From positions 189,263 to 253,262 of the forward strand of contig DHAE01000026.1 in the NCBI GenBank assembly GCA_002397315.1: a stretch of 64,000 bases of DNA. Direction: 5' to 3'. Made by a program: the position numbers and the translations under genes. The stretch comes from Comamonadaceae bacterium UBA4962 (GTDB lineage Bacteria; Pseudomonadota; Gammaproteobacteria; Burkholderiales; Burkholderiaceae_C). Of this stretch, positions 26,735-34,586 are shown piece by piece (position 1 is the stretch's first letter; every line of letters starts with the position of its first letter). Below the pieces are notes generated by a model, which did not search any database, was not told the DNA's origin, and was given only the letters and a program-made list of their open reading frames with translations.

Positions 26735-28087
26735 TCAATCCAGAAACCGGTAGCCGGTGGGCACGGCTTCGCGCGGCACCAGGCACGACAGCATGCCCAG
26801 GCGCGGCCGCATGGCCGTGCGCACGCCGCCGCCGCCCGCGGGGCCGCAGCAGTAGAGCGCGGTCACCTCGCGCACCAGGCGCTGCGCGCTGGCATGGTCG
26901 CGGTGCTGCAGCGCGGCCCGCAGCCGGACGTCGCGCGCATCGCCCGCGGCGGAGGCCTCCATCCAGCGGCTCGCGTCGTCGCCGAACACGCTGGTCACGC
27001 CGATCAGGTCCAGCCGCAGCGGCGCCACGCCCGCGAGGCGCTCGCGCAATGTCTCGCCGGCCAGCCGGGCCCGGGCTTCGGCCCGCGGCCCCGCGTACGA
27101 GATCTCGCCTTCGGCGAACCAGCCCGTCTCGAAGCAGGCGTTCACCTTGAACGACGGCGGCCGCGCATGGCCGCGCACGCCCTCCAGCCGCACGCGGCCG
27201 GGCGCGACCTCGCGCACCGTGGCCGCAGTGATGTCGGCCACCACGTCGGGCGTGAGGTAGGCCGCCGGGTCGTGCAGTTCGTACAGCAGCTGTTCCTTGA
27301 CCGTGCGCTCGTCGATCCGCCCGCCCGTGCCGTCGGGCTTGGACAGCGTGCAGTGCCCGTCGGCATCGATCTCCGCGATGGGATAGCCGAGCCGCGCCAT
27401 GCCCGGCACGTCCTTGTAGCCCGGATCGGCGAAGTAGCCGCCCGTGACCTGCGCACCGCACTCCAGCAGGTGGCCGGCCATGGTGGCGCGGGCCAGCCGG
27501 TCCCAATCGTCCAGCGCCCAGCCGAAGTGCGCGAGCGCGGGGCCGAGCACCAGGGAGGGGTCCGCCACGCGGCCGCAGACCACGATCTCCGCCCCCGCGC
27601 GCAGGGCCTCGGCGATCGGCTCCGCACCGATGTAGGCATTGGCGCTCACCATCGGTTCACCCGGCAGCGCGGTACCCAGCGCATGGGCCAGCAGTTCCCG
27701 GTGCATCGGGCCGCTCAGGTCGTCGCCGTGCACCACGGCCACGCGGGGGCGCCGGATGCCCAGTTCATCGGCCAGCCGCTGGATGCGCCGCGCGGCACCT
27801 TCCGGATGGGCCGCGCCGAAATTGCTCACGATGCGCACGCCGTGTTCCAGGCACTGCGCCAGCACCGGGCGCAGCAGCTCGTCCAGCAGCGGTTCGTATC
27901 CGGCCTGGGGATCGGCCCGGCGGGCGAGCTGCGCGAGCGCGAGCGTGCGCTCGGCCAGCGTCTCGAAGATGAGCACGGCAGGGCCGCCGCTGTCGATCAG
28001 CGACCGCACCACCGGCAAAGCGGCATCGGTGCGGTCGCCCGAGAAACCGGCCGCGCACCCGATCCGCAATATGTCTCCGTTCTTCAT
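26735..28087 (-). CDS. AtuA-family protein (acyclic terpene utilisation-like)
   Basis: A 450-residue protein of the AtuA family (PF07287), named from the Pseudomonas acyclic-terpene operon but widespread in beta-proteobacterial catabolic operons without terpene genes. It starts LRIGCAAGFSGDRTDAALPVV and includes VSNFGAAHPEGAARRI, VCGRVADPSLVLGPALAHFGW and GYPIAEIDADG. The reaction is unknown. AGGAG lies upstream of the ATG at 28087. It is the first gene of the minus-strand operon and is divergent from a LysR regulator, with an inverted-repeat operator candidate between them. No acyl-CoA carboxylase or dehydrogenase genes accompany it here, so a true Atu pathway is not supported. Confidence 0.88.
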   Translation of the reverse strand: MKNGDILRIGCAAGFSGDRTDAALPVVRSLIDSGGPAVLIFETLAERTLALAQLARRADPQAGYEPLLDELLRPVLAQCLEHGVRIVSNFGAAHPEGAARRIQRLADELGIRRPRVAVVHGDDLSGPMHRELLAHALGTALPGEPMVSANAYIGAEPIAEALRAGAEIVVCGRVADPSLVLGPALAHFGWALDDWDRLARATMAGHLLECGAQVTGGYFADPGYKDVPGMARLGYPIAEIDADGHCTLSKPDGTGGRIDERTVKEQLLYELHDPAAYLTPDVVADITAATVREVAPGRVRLEGVRGHARPPSFKVNACFETGWFAEGEISYAGPRAEARARLAGETLRERLAGVAPLRLDLIGVTSVFGDDASRWMEASAAGDARDVRLRAALQHRDHASAQRLVREVTALYCCGPAGGGGVRTAMRPRLGMLSCLVPREAVPTGYRFLD

Positions 28088-28156
28088 CGTCGTGGGATCT
28101 CCTGGGGGCGAATGTAGGCGTGCGGGGTTGTCTCGTGAAATAGATTGTTAAGATGG

Positions 28157-28179
28157 ATTGATCCGCTTTTCAGATCAAT
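28157..28179. promoter_or_regulatory. Probable LysR operator
   Basis: A perfect 7-bp inverted repeat ATTGATC-N9-GATCAAT, which contains the classical LysR T-N11-A core (ATC-N9-GAT). It lies 45 bases before the LysR start and about 70 bases upstream of the AtuA-like start, in their shared divergent region. Such a site usually serves autorepression and activation of the divergent operon. Confidence 0.75.
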
Positions 28180-28223
28180 TGGCCCGACTGCCGCGTCGGT
28201 TTGCTGAGACGGTTCCACTGCCC

Positions 28224-29120
28224 ATGCATCTCTCCAGCCGCCACATCGACGCCTTCCTGGCCCTGGCGCAGCAGCGCAGCTTCACGCGCGCCGCAGCCGC
28301 ATGCCACCTCTCTCAGCCGGCGTTCAGCGCGTTGGTGCGATCGCTCGAGGAGGGTCTGGGACTGCGCCTCTTCGACCGCACCACGCGCCACGTGGACCTC
28401 ACACCCGAAGGCGAGCACTTCCTCGAATCCGCCCTGCGCCTGCGCGCGGAGATCGACAGCGCGCTCGGCGCCGTGCGCGATGCCGCCGAGCTGCGGCGAG
28501 GCCGGGTGGCGATCGCCCTGCTGCCCTCGCTGGCCGCGGGCTGGCTGCCGGGCCTGCTCGCGGATTTCCGCGCCGACCATCCGCAGATCGAGCTCGACAT
28601 TGCCGACGTGCTGTCCGAGCCCTGCATCGAGCGCGTGGCCTCGGGCCGCGCGGATTTCGCCCTCGCCGCGATCCGTGCCGACACGCCCTCGCTGCAGGCC
28701 GAGCCCTTCTGCAGCGATGGCTTCCACCTCGTCTGCCGCGCCGACCATCCGCTCGCACGGCGTCGCCCCCGCGGCGGCCTGCAGGTGCAGGATCTGGCAC
28801 CGTGGCCGTTCGTGCACCTCGCACGGACGAGCAGCGTGCGCCAGTACCTCGAAGCCGCGCTGCATCCGCATGCGCTGAACACGCTGATGGAAGTGGAGCA
28901 GCTCGCCACCGTCATGGGCATGGTGCGCGCCGGGCTCGGCATCAGCGTGGTGCCCACGCTCACGCTGTTCCATTTCGCCCATCCGGACCTCGTGACGCGT
29001 CCGCTGCCGCTGCCGGCGCTCACCCGCCAGATCTTCCTCGTGCGCCGACGCGACCGCAGCCTCTCGGTGGCCGCGAGCGAGCTCTACCGGCGGGTGATGG
29101 AAAACCGGCCACGGGTATGA
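28224..29120 (+). CDS. LysR-family transcriptional regulator
   Basis: A 298-residue LysR regulator. The winged helix-turn-helix is at residues 5-65 (HIDAFLALAQQRSFTRAAAACHLSQPAFSALVRSLEEGLG, then LFDRTTRHVDLTPEG). The periplasmic-binding-like effector domain spans about 90-295. I chose ATG at 28224, which puts the HTH at the usual distance from the N-terminus; the frame is open to 28158 but that would run through the operator. It is divergent from the AtuA-Bug-hydrolase operon, so it most likely controls that operon in response to its substrate. Confidence 0.93.
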   Translation: MHLSSRHIDAFLALAQQRSFTRAAAACHLSQPAFSALVRSLEEGLGLRLFDRTTRHVDLTPEGEHFLESALRLRAEIDSALGAVRDAAELRRGRVAIALLPSLAAGWLPGLLADFRADHPQIELDIADVLSEPCIERVASGRADFALAAIRADTPSLQAEPFCSDGFHLVCRADHPLARRRPRGGLQVQDLAPWPFVHLARTSSVRQYLEAALHPHALNTLMEVEQLATVMGMVRAGLGISVVPTLTLFHFAHPDLVTRPLPLPALTRQIFLVRRRDRSLSVAASELYRRVMENRPRV

Positions 29121-29154
29121 AAAAATCGGTGGCTTGGCGTCAGAATAGGCACGG

Positions 29155-30771
29155 ATGCCCGCCATCCCCACGCCACCGCCAGCCGCTCCGTCCATGCCCT
29201 CCGAGCCCCCGGGCACGCCCCCCTCTCCCCTTCCCCTGCAGTCCCTGGCGAAGGACCGTTCCCTGCCCGTCACCATCGGCTTCGTGGTGCTGGTGACCCT
29301 GCTGCTCATCGGTTCGAACGGCTGGCTCGCGTGGCGCGCGCACGCAGCGGAATGGGACAAGGCCCGCGTTTCTGCGAAGAATCTCTCGCGCGCCGTCGCG
29401 CAGCAGCTCGACAGCGTCGTGTCCGAAGTGGGCCGTGCGTTGGTGGTCATCCAGTATGAGCTCGAGCGCGGCGACATGTCGCCCGGCACGCTGGAGGCGC
29501 TGCAGCCCGTGCTGGTCAACCAGGTCGCACAGGCCGATCACCTGCACGGGCTGTTCGTGTACGGACGCGACGGCAGCTGGCTCGTCCACAGCCAGCCTCT
29601 GCAGCCGCCCGGCGCCAACAATGCCGACCGCGACTACTTCGCCCACCACCGCGACAACCCGAGCGCCCGCACCTACATCGGCACGCCCATCCGCAGCCGC
29701 TCGACCGGCGACTGGATCATTCCCGTGTCGCGGCGCATCAACGATCCGGAGGGCCGCTTCGCTGGCGTGGTGCTCGCCAGCCTGCACGTACGCTACGTGC
29801 TGCAGGTGCTGCAGGGTTTCGACGTCGGCCACAAGGGCGCCATCGCGCTGCTGCGCACGGACGGCCGCATCCTCACGCGCCGGCCCTACAGCGAGGACAC
29901 CCTCGGGCGCGCGATTGCCGATCCGCAACTGCAGGCGCAGTTCCTGCAGCGGCGCTCCGGCATCGTCGTCATGCCGTCGCCGATCGACGGCGTGGAGCGG
30001 CTCATCAGTTTCGAATACGCGCCCAACACCCCGCTGGCGGCCACCGTGGCCCTGTCGGAAGACGAAATCTTCGCGCAGTGGCGCCAGGCCACGTGGGTGC
30101 AGGCCGTCGGCATCCTGCTGCTGCTGAGCGTGGTGGGCGCCGCGGGCGGCTACGTGATCCGCACGGTGAAGCAGCGCAGCGATGCCGATCTGCGCCTGCG
30201 CTCCATCCACGGTGCGCTGGTGGAGGCGCACGCACGGATGGAGCACATGGCCGAGCACGACGGCCTCACCGGCATGCACAACCGGCGGGCCTACGACCGC
30301 CGCATCCGCGAAGTCATGGCCCAGTGCCGGCGCTATGGACGACCGGTGTCGGTGGCGATGTTCGATGTCGATTTCTTCAAACGCTACAACGACGAGCTCG
30401 GCCACCTGGAGGGCGACGAGTGCCTGCGCAGGGTGGCGGCGGCCCTGGCCGGCGCGATCCGGCGCCCCGGCGATTTCATCGCACGCTATGGGGGCGAAGA
30501 GTTCGCGATCGTGTTGCCGGAAACCGATGCCGCGGGCGCCTACCTGGTGGCATCGGCGGCGCGGGCCGCCGTGGTGGCGCTGCAGTTGCCGCACGCGGGC
30601 AGCCCCTTCGGCCACGTCACCGTGAGCGGCGGACTGGCCTGCTGCACCTGGGAGGCAGCGGGTTCCGCAGGGGAGACACCGGAAGAACTGATGGGCCGTG
30701 CCGACGCGGCGCTCTACGGGGCCAAGCAGCAGGGGCGCAACCGCATCGTGACGGCACCTTCCCCTAACTGA
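29155..30771 (+). CDS. Membrane diguanylate cyclase with periplasmic sensor (dCache-like)
   Basis: A 538-residue c-di-GMP synthase. A Pro-rich N-terminus precedes TM1 (about 38-60). An extracytoplasmic double-Cache-like sensor follows (about 65-310; DRDYFAHHRDNPSARTYIG and IPVSRRI are typical). TM2 is at about 313-335. The GGDEF domain runs from about 370 to 530. The active site is GGEEF at 446-450, and an RxxD inhibitory site (RPGD) lies five residues before it, so product inhibition is expected. MFDVDFFKRYND is the usual Mg/GTP region. The ligand is unknown. It starts 34 bases after the LysR gene but is probably functionally separate. Confidence 0.93.
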   Translation: MPAIPTPPPAAPSMPSEPPGTPPSPLPLQSLAKDRSLPVTIGFVVLVTLLLIGSNGWLAWRAHAAEWDKARVSAKNLSRAVAQQLDSVVSEVGRALVVIQYELERGDMSPGTLEALQPVLVNQVAQADHLHGLFVYGRDGSWLVHSQPLQPPGANNADRDYFAHHRDNPSARTYIGTPIRSRSTGDWIIPVSRRINDPEGRFAGVVLASLHVRYVLQVLQGFDVGHKGAIALLRTDGRILTRRPYSEDTLGRAIADPQLQAQFLQRRSGIVVMPSPIDGVERLISFEYAPNTPLAATVALSEDEIFAQWRQATWVQAVGILLLLSVVGAAGGYVIRTVKQRSDADLRLRSIHGALVEAHARMEHMAEHDGLTGMHNRRAYDRRIREVMAQCRRYGRPVSVAMFDVDFFKRYNDELGHLEGDECLRRVAAALAGAIRRPGDFIARYGGEEFAIVLPETDAAGAYLVASAARAAVVALQLPHAGSPFGHVTVSGGLACCTWEAAGSAGETPEELMGRADAALYGAKQQGRNRIVTAPSPN

Positions 30772-30773
30772 AC

Positions 30774-31145
30774 TCAGCGCGACGCGCCAGCGCCGGCTTG
30801 CTCAGCCTGCGGGGCCGCACCCGCGGGCGCGCCCATGCCTTCCCGCCCAGCGGGCGTCGGCGTATCGGAGCGCTGCGGAGCGGCCGCATCCACGGAGCCA
30901 TCGGACGCGGGCCCGCCGGTCTGGTTCGCCCCCTGCGATGCCGGAGCGGTCCGACCCTGGTCAGGCGGTGTGGTGGCCCGCCGCGGGCCCAGGATGTTGA
31001 ACGCGATCACCGCCGCCAGCACGATGGCGGCGGTCGCGACCGCCATCCACCACGCGCGGCGGCCGTCGCGGTTGGCAGGCGATGCGGCAGGCATCGGGGC
31101 GCTCGCCGGTTGCGCGCCCGGTGCGGATGGCGTGGGATGTGCCAT
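30774..31145 (-). CDS. Single-pass membrane protein of unknown function
   Basis: A 123-residue protein with one transmembrane helix (about 37-57, AWWMAVATAAIVLAAVIAFNIL) between a Pro/Ala-rich N-terminus and a low-complexity Pro/Gly/Ala/Gln-rich C-terminus. No domain is recognised. An AAGGAG site precedes the ATG at 31145, which supports it being a real gene despite its composition. It lies 14 bases downstream of another very small membrane protein gene, and the two are probably co-transcribed. The 3' end abuts the convergent diguanylate cyclase gene. Confidence 0.65.
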   Translation of the reverse strand: MAHPTPSAPGAQPASAPMPAASPANRDGRRAWWMAVATAAIVLAAVIAFNILGPRRATTPPDQGRTAPASQGANQTGGPASDGSVDAAAPQRSDTPTPAGREGMGAPAGAAPQAEQAGAGASR

Positions 31146-31159
31146 GGGGTCTCCTTCGC

Positions 31160-31294
31160 TCACCACGGAATCATGAAGACGAACAGGATGACCGCCAGGG
31201 CGATGCCGGCGACCCAGAACGTGCGGGCGCTGGCAAAGCGGTTGCGGCTCGAAGAGGTGGGGACGGCGCCCGGGGTGTTGCGCGGTGCGTTCAT
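31160..31294 (-). CDS. Very small membrane protein (44 aa)
   Basis: A 44-residue protein: a polar N-terminus (about 20 residues, Ser/Arg/Pro rich) and one hydrophobic helix that ends the protein (RTFWVAGIALAVILFVFMIPW). A GGAG site lies 10 bases before the ATG at 31294. Function unknown. It sits directly upstream of the 123-residue single-pass protein, so the two may form a small membrane complex; this is inference from position only. Confidence 0.6.
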   Translation of the reverse strand: MNAPRNTPGAVPTSSSRNRFASARTFWVAGIALAVILFVFMIPW

Positions 31295-31445
31295 GGGGAT
31301 GTCTCCATCGGTGGGTTGAAACACCGAAGGTATTCCTCCCTGCCCGCACGCCGCGTCGGACAACGCCAGGGAACCGGGTGGCGCAATGCGCCGCGCCGGA
31401 GGCACCGACGATCCCGGCCAGCCCCGCGCGGGCCGGGCCGGACCG

Positions 31446-32525
31446 TCACACCCAGACGTCGTGCGCCGGCGCGTCCGCGGGAAAGTAGTTCAGGTATTGC
31501 ACCAGCCGGGGCCGGTCGGTCGTGTTGGGCCGGCTGCCGTGCGGCAGCGCGTGGTGCCAGATGACGAGATCGCCCGCGCGGCCGGCGATCGGCTGCGGGC
31601 CCAGCCGAGACAGGTCCTGCTGCCGCGCGGAGGCCGGGCCGTCCGGCAAACCGTCCAGCCATTCGCCGAGCCGGCGATGGAAGCCCGGCACGAGCGTGAA
31701 GGCGCCCTGCTCCGCGCGCGTGTCGGTGAGGTAGAGGATGCCCTGCGTGCCCATCGGCACGGGCATGTGCAGGCTCACGTCCCAGTGCAGATGCGGCCCG
31801 CGGAAGCGGTGTGCCGGCGTCTCGGGCGCATTGAACCCGACCCGGTCCGTGGTGCACCACAGGTCGGCCGTGCCCCACAGCTGCGCGAACGCCTTGTGGA
31901 TGCGCGGGTGGCGCCGGTTGCGCTCCAGTGCGGCATGGTGGAAGAGCTGCACCATGATGCCGTGGTCGTTGGGCGGATACCACGTGGACGGATCGTCCGG
32001 GCGGGCGCCGATGAAGTTCCAGAGGGCCTGCGCCACCGCATCGGCATCCGCGGGCGGCACGGCATCGTGCACCACCACAAAGCCGTGCTCGTCCCAGAAC
32101 GCCAGATCGTCCGCCGACAGCACGGGTTCCATGCGGTCGATGGCCTCGATCGCTCCAGCGGCCGAGGCGGGGGGCGGCAACCCCTGCAATGCGGCTTCCA
32201 GCCGCTCCAGGCGCTCTGCCGGGAGCGGCCCGACGATGCCTCCGACCCAGCCTTCGAATGCGTCGAACCCCGCGCCCGCGTTCTGCCCGAACCAGCTGTA
32301 GAACGGCTCCAGGCCGATGCCCAGGGCATGCAGCACCCACTGGTCCTGCCGCCATTGGCGCATCGGGACGTGCCCCGCCCGGCCCTGCCGCGCCAGTGCC
32401 ATGCGCGACCATACGGCCTCCAGTGCCGGGATGTGCTGCGTCGCTCCCGTGCCAGGATGCGTATCGGTACCGGCCGCCGTCCCTCCGACCGCCCGTCGTG
32501 CGCCGCCCGTTGCCACGTCTCCCAT
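31446..32525 (-). CDS. PhyH-superfamily (Fe/2-oxoglutarate-type) dioxygenase
   Basis: A 359-residue protein of the phytanoyl-CoA dioxygenase superfamily. The iron-binding HxD is visible in GPHLHWDVSLHMPVP near residues 240-254, with the distal His in VIWHHALPHGSRPN near 330. An Arg (DRPRLVQYLNYFPAD) follows at the 2-oxoglutarate-binding position. The N-terminal 120 residues are less typical and rich in Trp and Gln. Substrate is unknown; relatives hydroxylate small molecules, lipids or natural products. It stands alone between the small membrane pair and a DUF2789 gene, with a strong palindrome upstream. Confidence 0.85.
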   Translation of the reverse strand: MGDVATGGARRAVGGTAAGTDTHPGTGATQHIPALEAVWSRMALARQGRAGHVPMRQWRQDQWVLHALGIGLEPFYSWFGQNAGAGFDAFEGWVGGIVGPLPAERLERLEAALQGLPPPASAAGAIEAIDRMEPVLSADDLAFWDEHGFVVVHDAVPPADADAVAQALWNFIGARPDDPSTWYPPNDHGIMVQLFHHAALERNRRHPRIHKAFAQLWGTADLWCTTDRVGFNAPETPAHRFRGPHLHWDVSLHMPVPMGTQGILYLTDTRAEQGAFTLVPGFHRRLGEWLDGLPDGPASARQQDLSRLGPQPIAGRAGDLVIWHHALPHGSRPNTTDRPRLVQYLNYFPADAPAHDVWV

Positions 32526-32625
32526 TGTCTCGCCCTCACGTCATGCCTTGTGCAGGATTGCCCGCGCATTGTGACGGCACGACCGGCGTGCGGCGAGACC
32601 CACCATGCAAGGCATGCACGACGCG

Positions 32626-32663
32626 GCACGGCCCGGCGCTGCAGTGCAGACGCCGGGCCGTGC
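32626..32663. repeat. 38-base near-perfect palindrome between DUF2789 and PhyH genes
   Basis: Outer 13-bp arms (32626-32638 and 32651-32663, GCACGGCCCGGCG and its complement) are perfect, and the interior contains a further 5-bp CTGCA/TGCAG stem. Six As follow on the plus strand, so it lacks a T-run in the direction of the flanking minus-strand genes and is not a standard terminator for them. It lies 18 bases past the DUF2789 stop and could protect the 3' end of that mRNA. Confidence 0.6.
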
Positions 32664-32681
32664 AAAAAATGCCGGGAATGC

Positions 32682-32987
32682 TCAGCGCGCGCTGATGGTG
32701 GACGGATCGGTCTCCGTGCCCGCGGCAGCCTCGGCCTCCGCACGCTGCTCGACGGCATCGGCATGCAGTGCTTCGTTGAGTTGGTCCACCACCAGGGCCC
32801 AGTGCGCGTCCGCCTTCAACTGGTCGGCCAGGAACTGGCGCTGGGCATCGCTCCAGAAAGGCGCATCGGCCACGCGCACGCCGGCCGGCAGCTGGTGGGT
32901 GCGCAGGAACCGGGTGATCGCGTCTTCGTTCTCGTCCAGGCCCAGTTGCAGGAACAGGTTGGTCATCGTCGGCTCAGCAGTGATCAT
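32682..32987 (-). CDS. DUF2789-family protein
   Basis: A 101-residue protein matching DUF2789: MTNLFLQLGLDENEDAITRFLRTHQL, then the ADAPFWSDAQRQFLADQLKADAHWALVVDQLNEALHA pattern. It is small, helical and cytosolic; the function is unknown. ATG at 32987 gives the usual short polar leader; ATG at 32966 is an alternative. It stands alone, divergent from the exported nuclease gene with 165 bases between starts. Confidence 0.85.
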   Translation of the reverse strand: MITAEPTMTNLFLQLGLDENEDAITRFLRTHQLPAGVRVADAPFWSDAQRQFLADQLKADAHWALVVDQLNEALHADAVEQRAEAEAAAGTETDPSTISAR

Positions 32988-33152
32988 GGTGCGGTCCTGT
33001 CGGTAGTTCTTGGATGCCTCGACGGTAGTGCGCGCGGCGGCGCGGGCGCGTCGGACAATGCAGCGTCGGCGAGTCAGGCCGGCGAGCGCATGCCCCGCTC
33101 CGGAGTGCCCGGCCTCGCCGAGGCAGTCCCGGCGGCGGGTTCTAATCGGTGC

Positions 33153-34016
33153 ATGGCCACACAGAAGCGCAAGCGCACGAAGAAGTCTTCCTCCCGCACC
33201 CCGTCCATCGCCCTCCTCCACCGTTCCGCCGGCCGCCTGCGCCGGCTGCTGGTCGCCTTCGCCGCATCGGCCGTGATCGGCGTGCAGGTCACGAGCTGCG
33301 GCATCCCGTCCGCACCGGGCCCCTGGTCCGGCGGTGCGCACCCTGCTCCCACGCGTGCCGGCGTATTCTCCGCCTGCCGGCAGCATTTCGCGGGCGGCAC
33401 GCCCCCGCTCACGCCCGAAGCGCCCCGGCTGCGTGAGCTGTGCTTCGACGCCTTCGCGGTGCTCCACAGCGGCAACACGCGCACCCCCGTGTACGTGGCC
33501 GAGCGGCTGAACCGGCAGATCCTCCAGCAGGCCCGCCAGCAGCACCGCACCGACCGCTTCTTTGCCGACGCCCGGCTGCCCCGCGGCGAACGCGCGGAAC
33601 TGGAGGACTACCGCGGCTCCGGGTACGCGCGCGGGCACATGGCCCCCGCGGCGGACATGGGCACGCCCGAGGCCATGGCGCAGTCCTTCAGCCTCGCGAA
33701 CATGGTGCCGCAGGACCAGAGACAGAACAGCGGCCCGTGGGCGAAGATCGAAGAGGACACGCGGCGCTACGTCCTGCGCGCCCGGGGCGACGTGTACGTC
33801 ATCACCGGCCCGGTGTTCGAGCCCGGCGCGAAGACGATCGGGGGCAACCACGTGGCCGTGCCCTCGCACGTCTTCAAGCTCGTCTACGACGCGGACACGG
33901 GCAAGTCCTGGGCGCACTGGCAGCAGAACGCGGCGAACGCGACCATCGGCACGCCGATCACGCTGGAAGAACTGGAGCGGCGCACCGGCATGCGGCTGCT
34001 GCCGCAGACGCACTGA
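33153..34016 (+). CDS. Exported DNA/RNA non-specific endonuclease
   Basis: A 287-residue beta-beta-alpha-metal (NUC/NucA-type) endonuclease. A very basic N-terminus precedes a hydrophobic export signal (about 32-50) with a Cys near 50 (VTSCG) that may be lipidated. The catalytic core has YARGHMAPAADMG near residues 154-166, equivalent to the DRGH motif with the general-base His, then SLANMVPQDQRQNSG, whose Asn binds Mg. VYVITGPVFEPGAKTIGGN is a conserved strand. It probably degrades nucleic acids in the periplasm or outside the cell for nutrition or defence. No immunity protein is evident beside it. Confidence 0.88.
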   Translation: MATQKRKRTKKSSSRTPSIALLHRSAGRLRRLLVAFAASAVIGVQVTSCGIPSAPGPWSGGAHPAPTRAGVFSACRQHFAGGTPPLTPEAPRLRELCFDAFAVLHSGNTRTPVYVAERLNRQILQQARQQHRTDRFFADARLPRGERAELEDYRGSGYARGHMAPAADMGTPEAMAQSFSLANMVPQDQRQNSGPWAKIEEDTRRYVLRARGDVYVITGPVFEPGAKTIGGNHVAVPSHVFKLVYDADTGKSWAHWQQNAANATIGTPITLEELERRTGMRLLPQTH

Positions 34017-34092
34017 CGGCCGGCCGGCTTCCATCGGGCAGGACCATGCGGTCGATCAGGTGAAAACACTGCTTCAACAACTCCCGAGTTCA

Positions 34093-34108
34093 CTGTATAT
34101 TCATACAG
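34093..34108 (+). promoter_or_regulatory. LexA (SOS) box
   Basis: CTGTATATTCATACAG is an exact match to the CTGT-N8-ACAG SOS box of gamma- and beta-proteobacteria, with an A/T-rich centre. It overlaps a TATATT -10-like hexamer (34096-34101) that has a weak TTCAAC -35 candidate 17 bases upstream. It ends 24 bases before the start of the 106-residue gene, an ideal place for repression. Confidence 0.85.
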
Positions 34109-34132
34109 CCAAACCACCACCAGGAGCCCGCC

Positions 34133-34453
34133 ATGTCCGACCTCGCTACCGACACCGCCGTTGCCGCCTACACCGTCGCCCTGTGCGATTTCCCCGAGTT
34201 GCCGTCCCGCGAGCGCACCGCGGCAGAGGGCCGCTACGCCCGGGTGCTCGAACGCCAGCTCGGCGGTCCGGGAGGCGTGGCCGAAACGCTTGCCGCGGTG
34301 CAGCGGCTGCAGGATGGTGATGAAGTGCCCGAAGGCACCGACGCCATGGCCACCGTCAACCGCTGGGCCCGCGCCGCCGTCGCCGCACGCACGGCCGGCA
34401 TGCAGGGTCTGGGCGAATCCGAGGGCGCCTATTTCGACGTGCGGATTGGATGA
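34133..34453 (+). CDS. Uncharacterised small protein, probably LexA-controlled
   Basis: A 106-residue protein with no domain I recognise. It is mostly helical and acidic in the middle, contains ERTAAEGRYARVLERQLGG and LAAVQRLQDGDEVPEGTD, and ends with AYFDVRIG. It has no signal peptide or membrane helix. An AGGAG site lies 7 bases before the ATG. A perfect LexA box sits over the probable promoter, so it is expected to be induced by DNA damage. It is transcribed alone: the nuclease upstream ends before the box, and the next gene has its own leader. Confidence 0.75.
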   Translation: MSDLATDTAVAAYTVALCDFPELPSRERTAAEGRYARVLERQLGGPGGVAETLAAVQRLQDGDEVPEGTDAMATVNRWARAAVAARTAGMQGLGESEGAYFDVRIG

Positions 34454-34586
34454 CGACTGCGCTGCCTCCATGGGCGCGCTTGCCGTCCATGGATGGGTGG
34501 TGGCGCCATTCGGTTTTGGCAGCCCGGGCACCGTCGCCCAGAGCCGCGAGGTCCACCTTTAGAATTGTGTCTTTTTGTTTTTTGAT

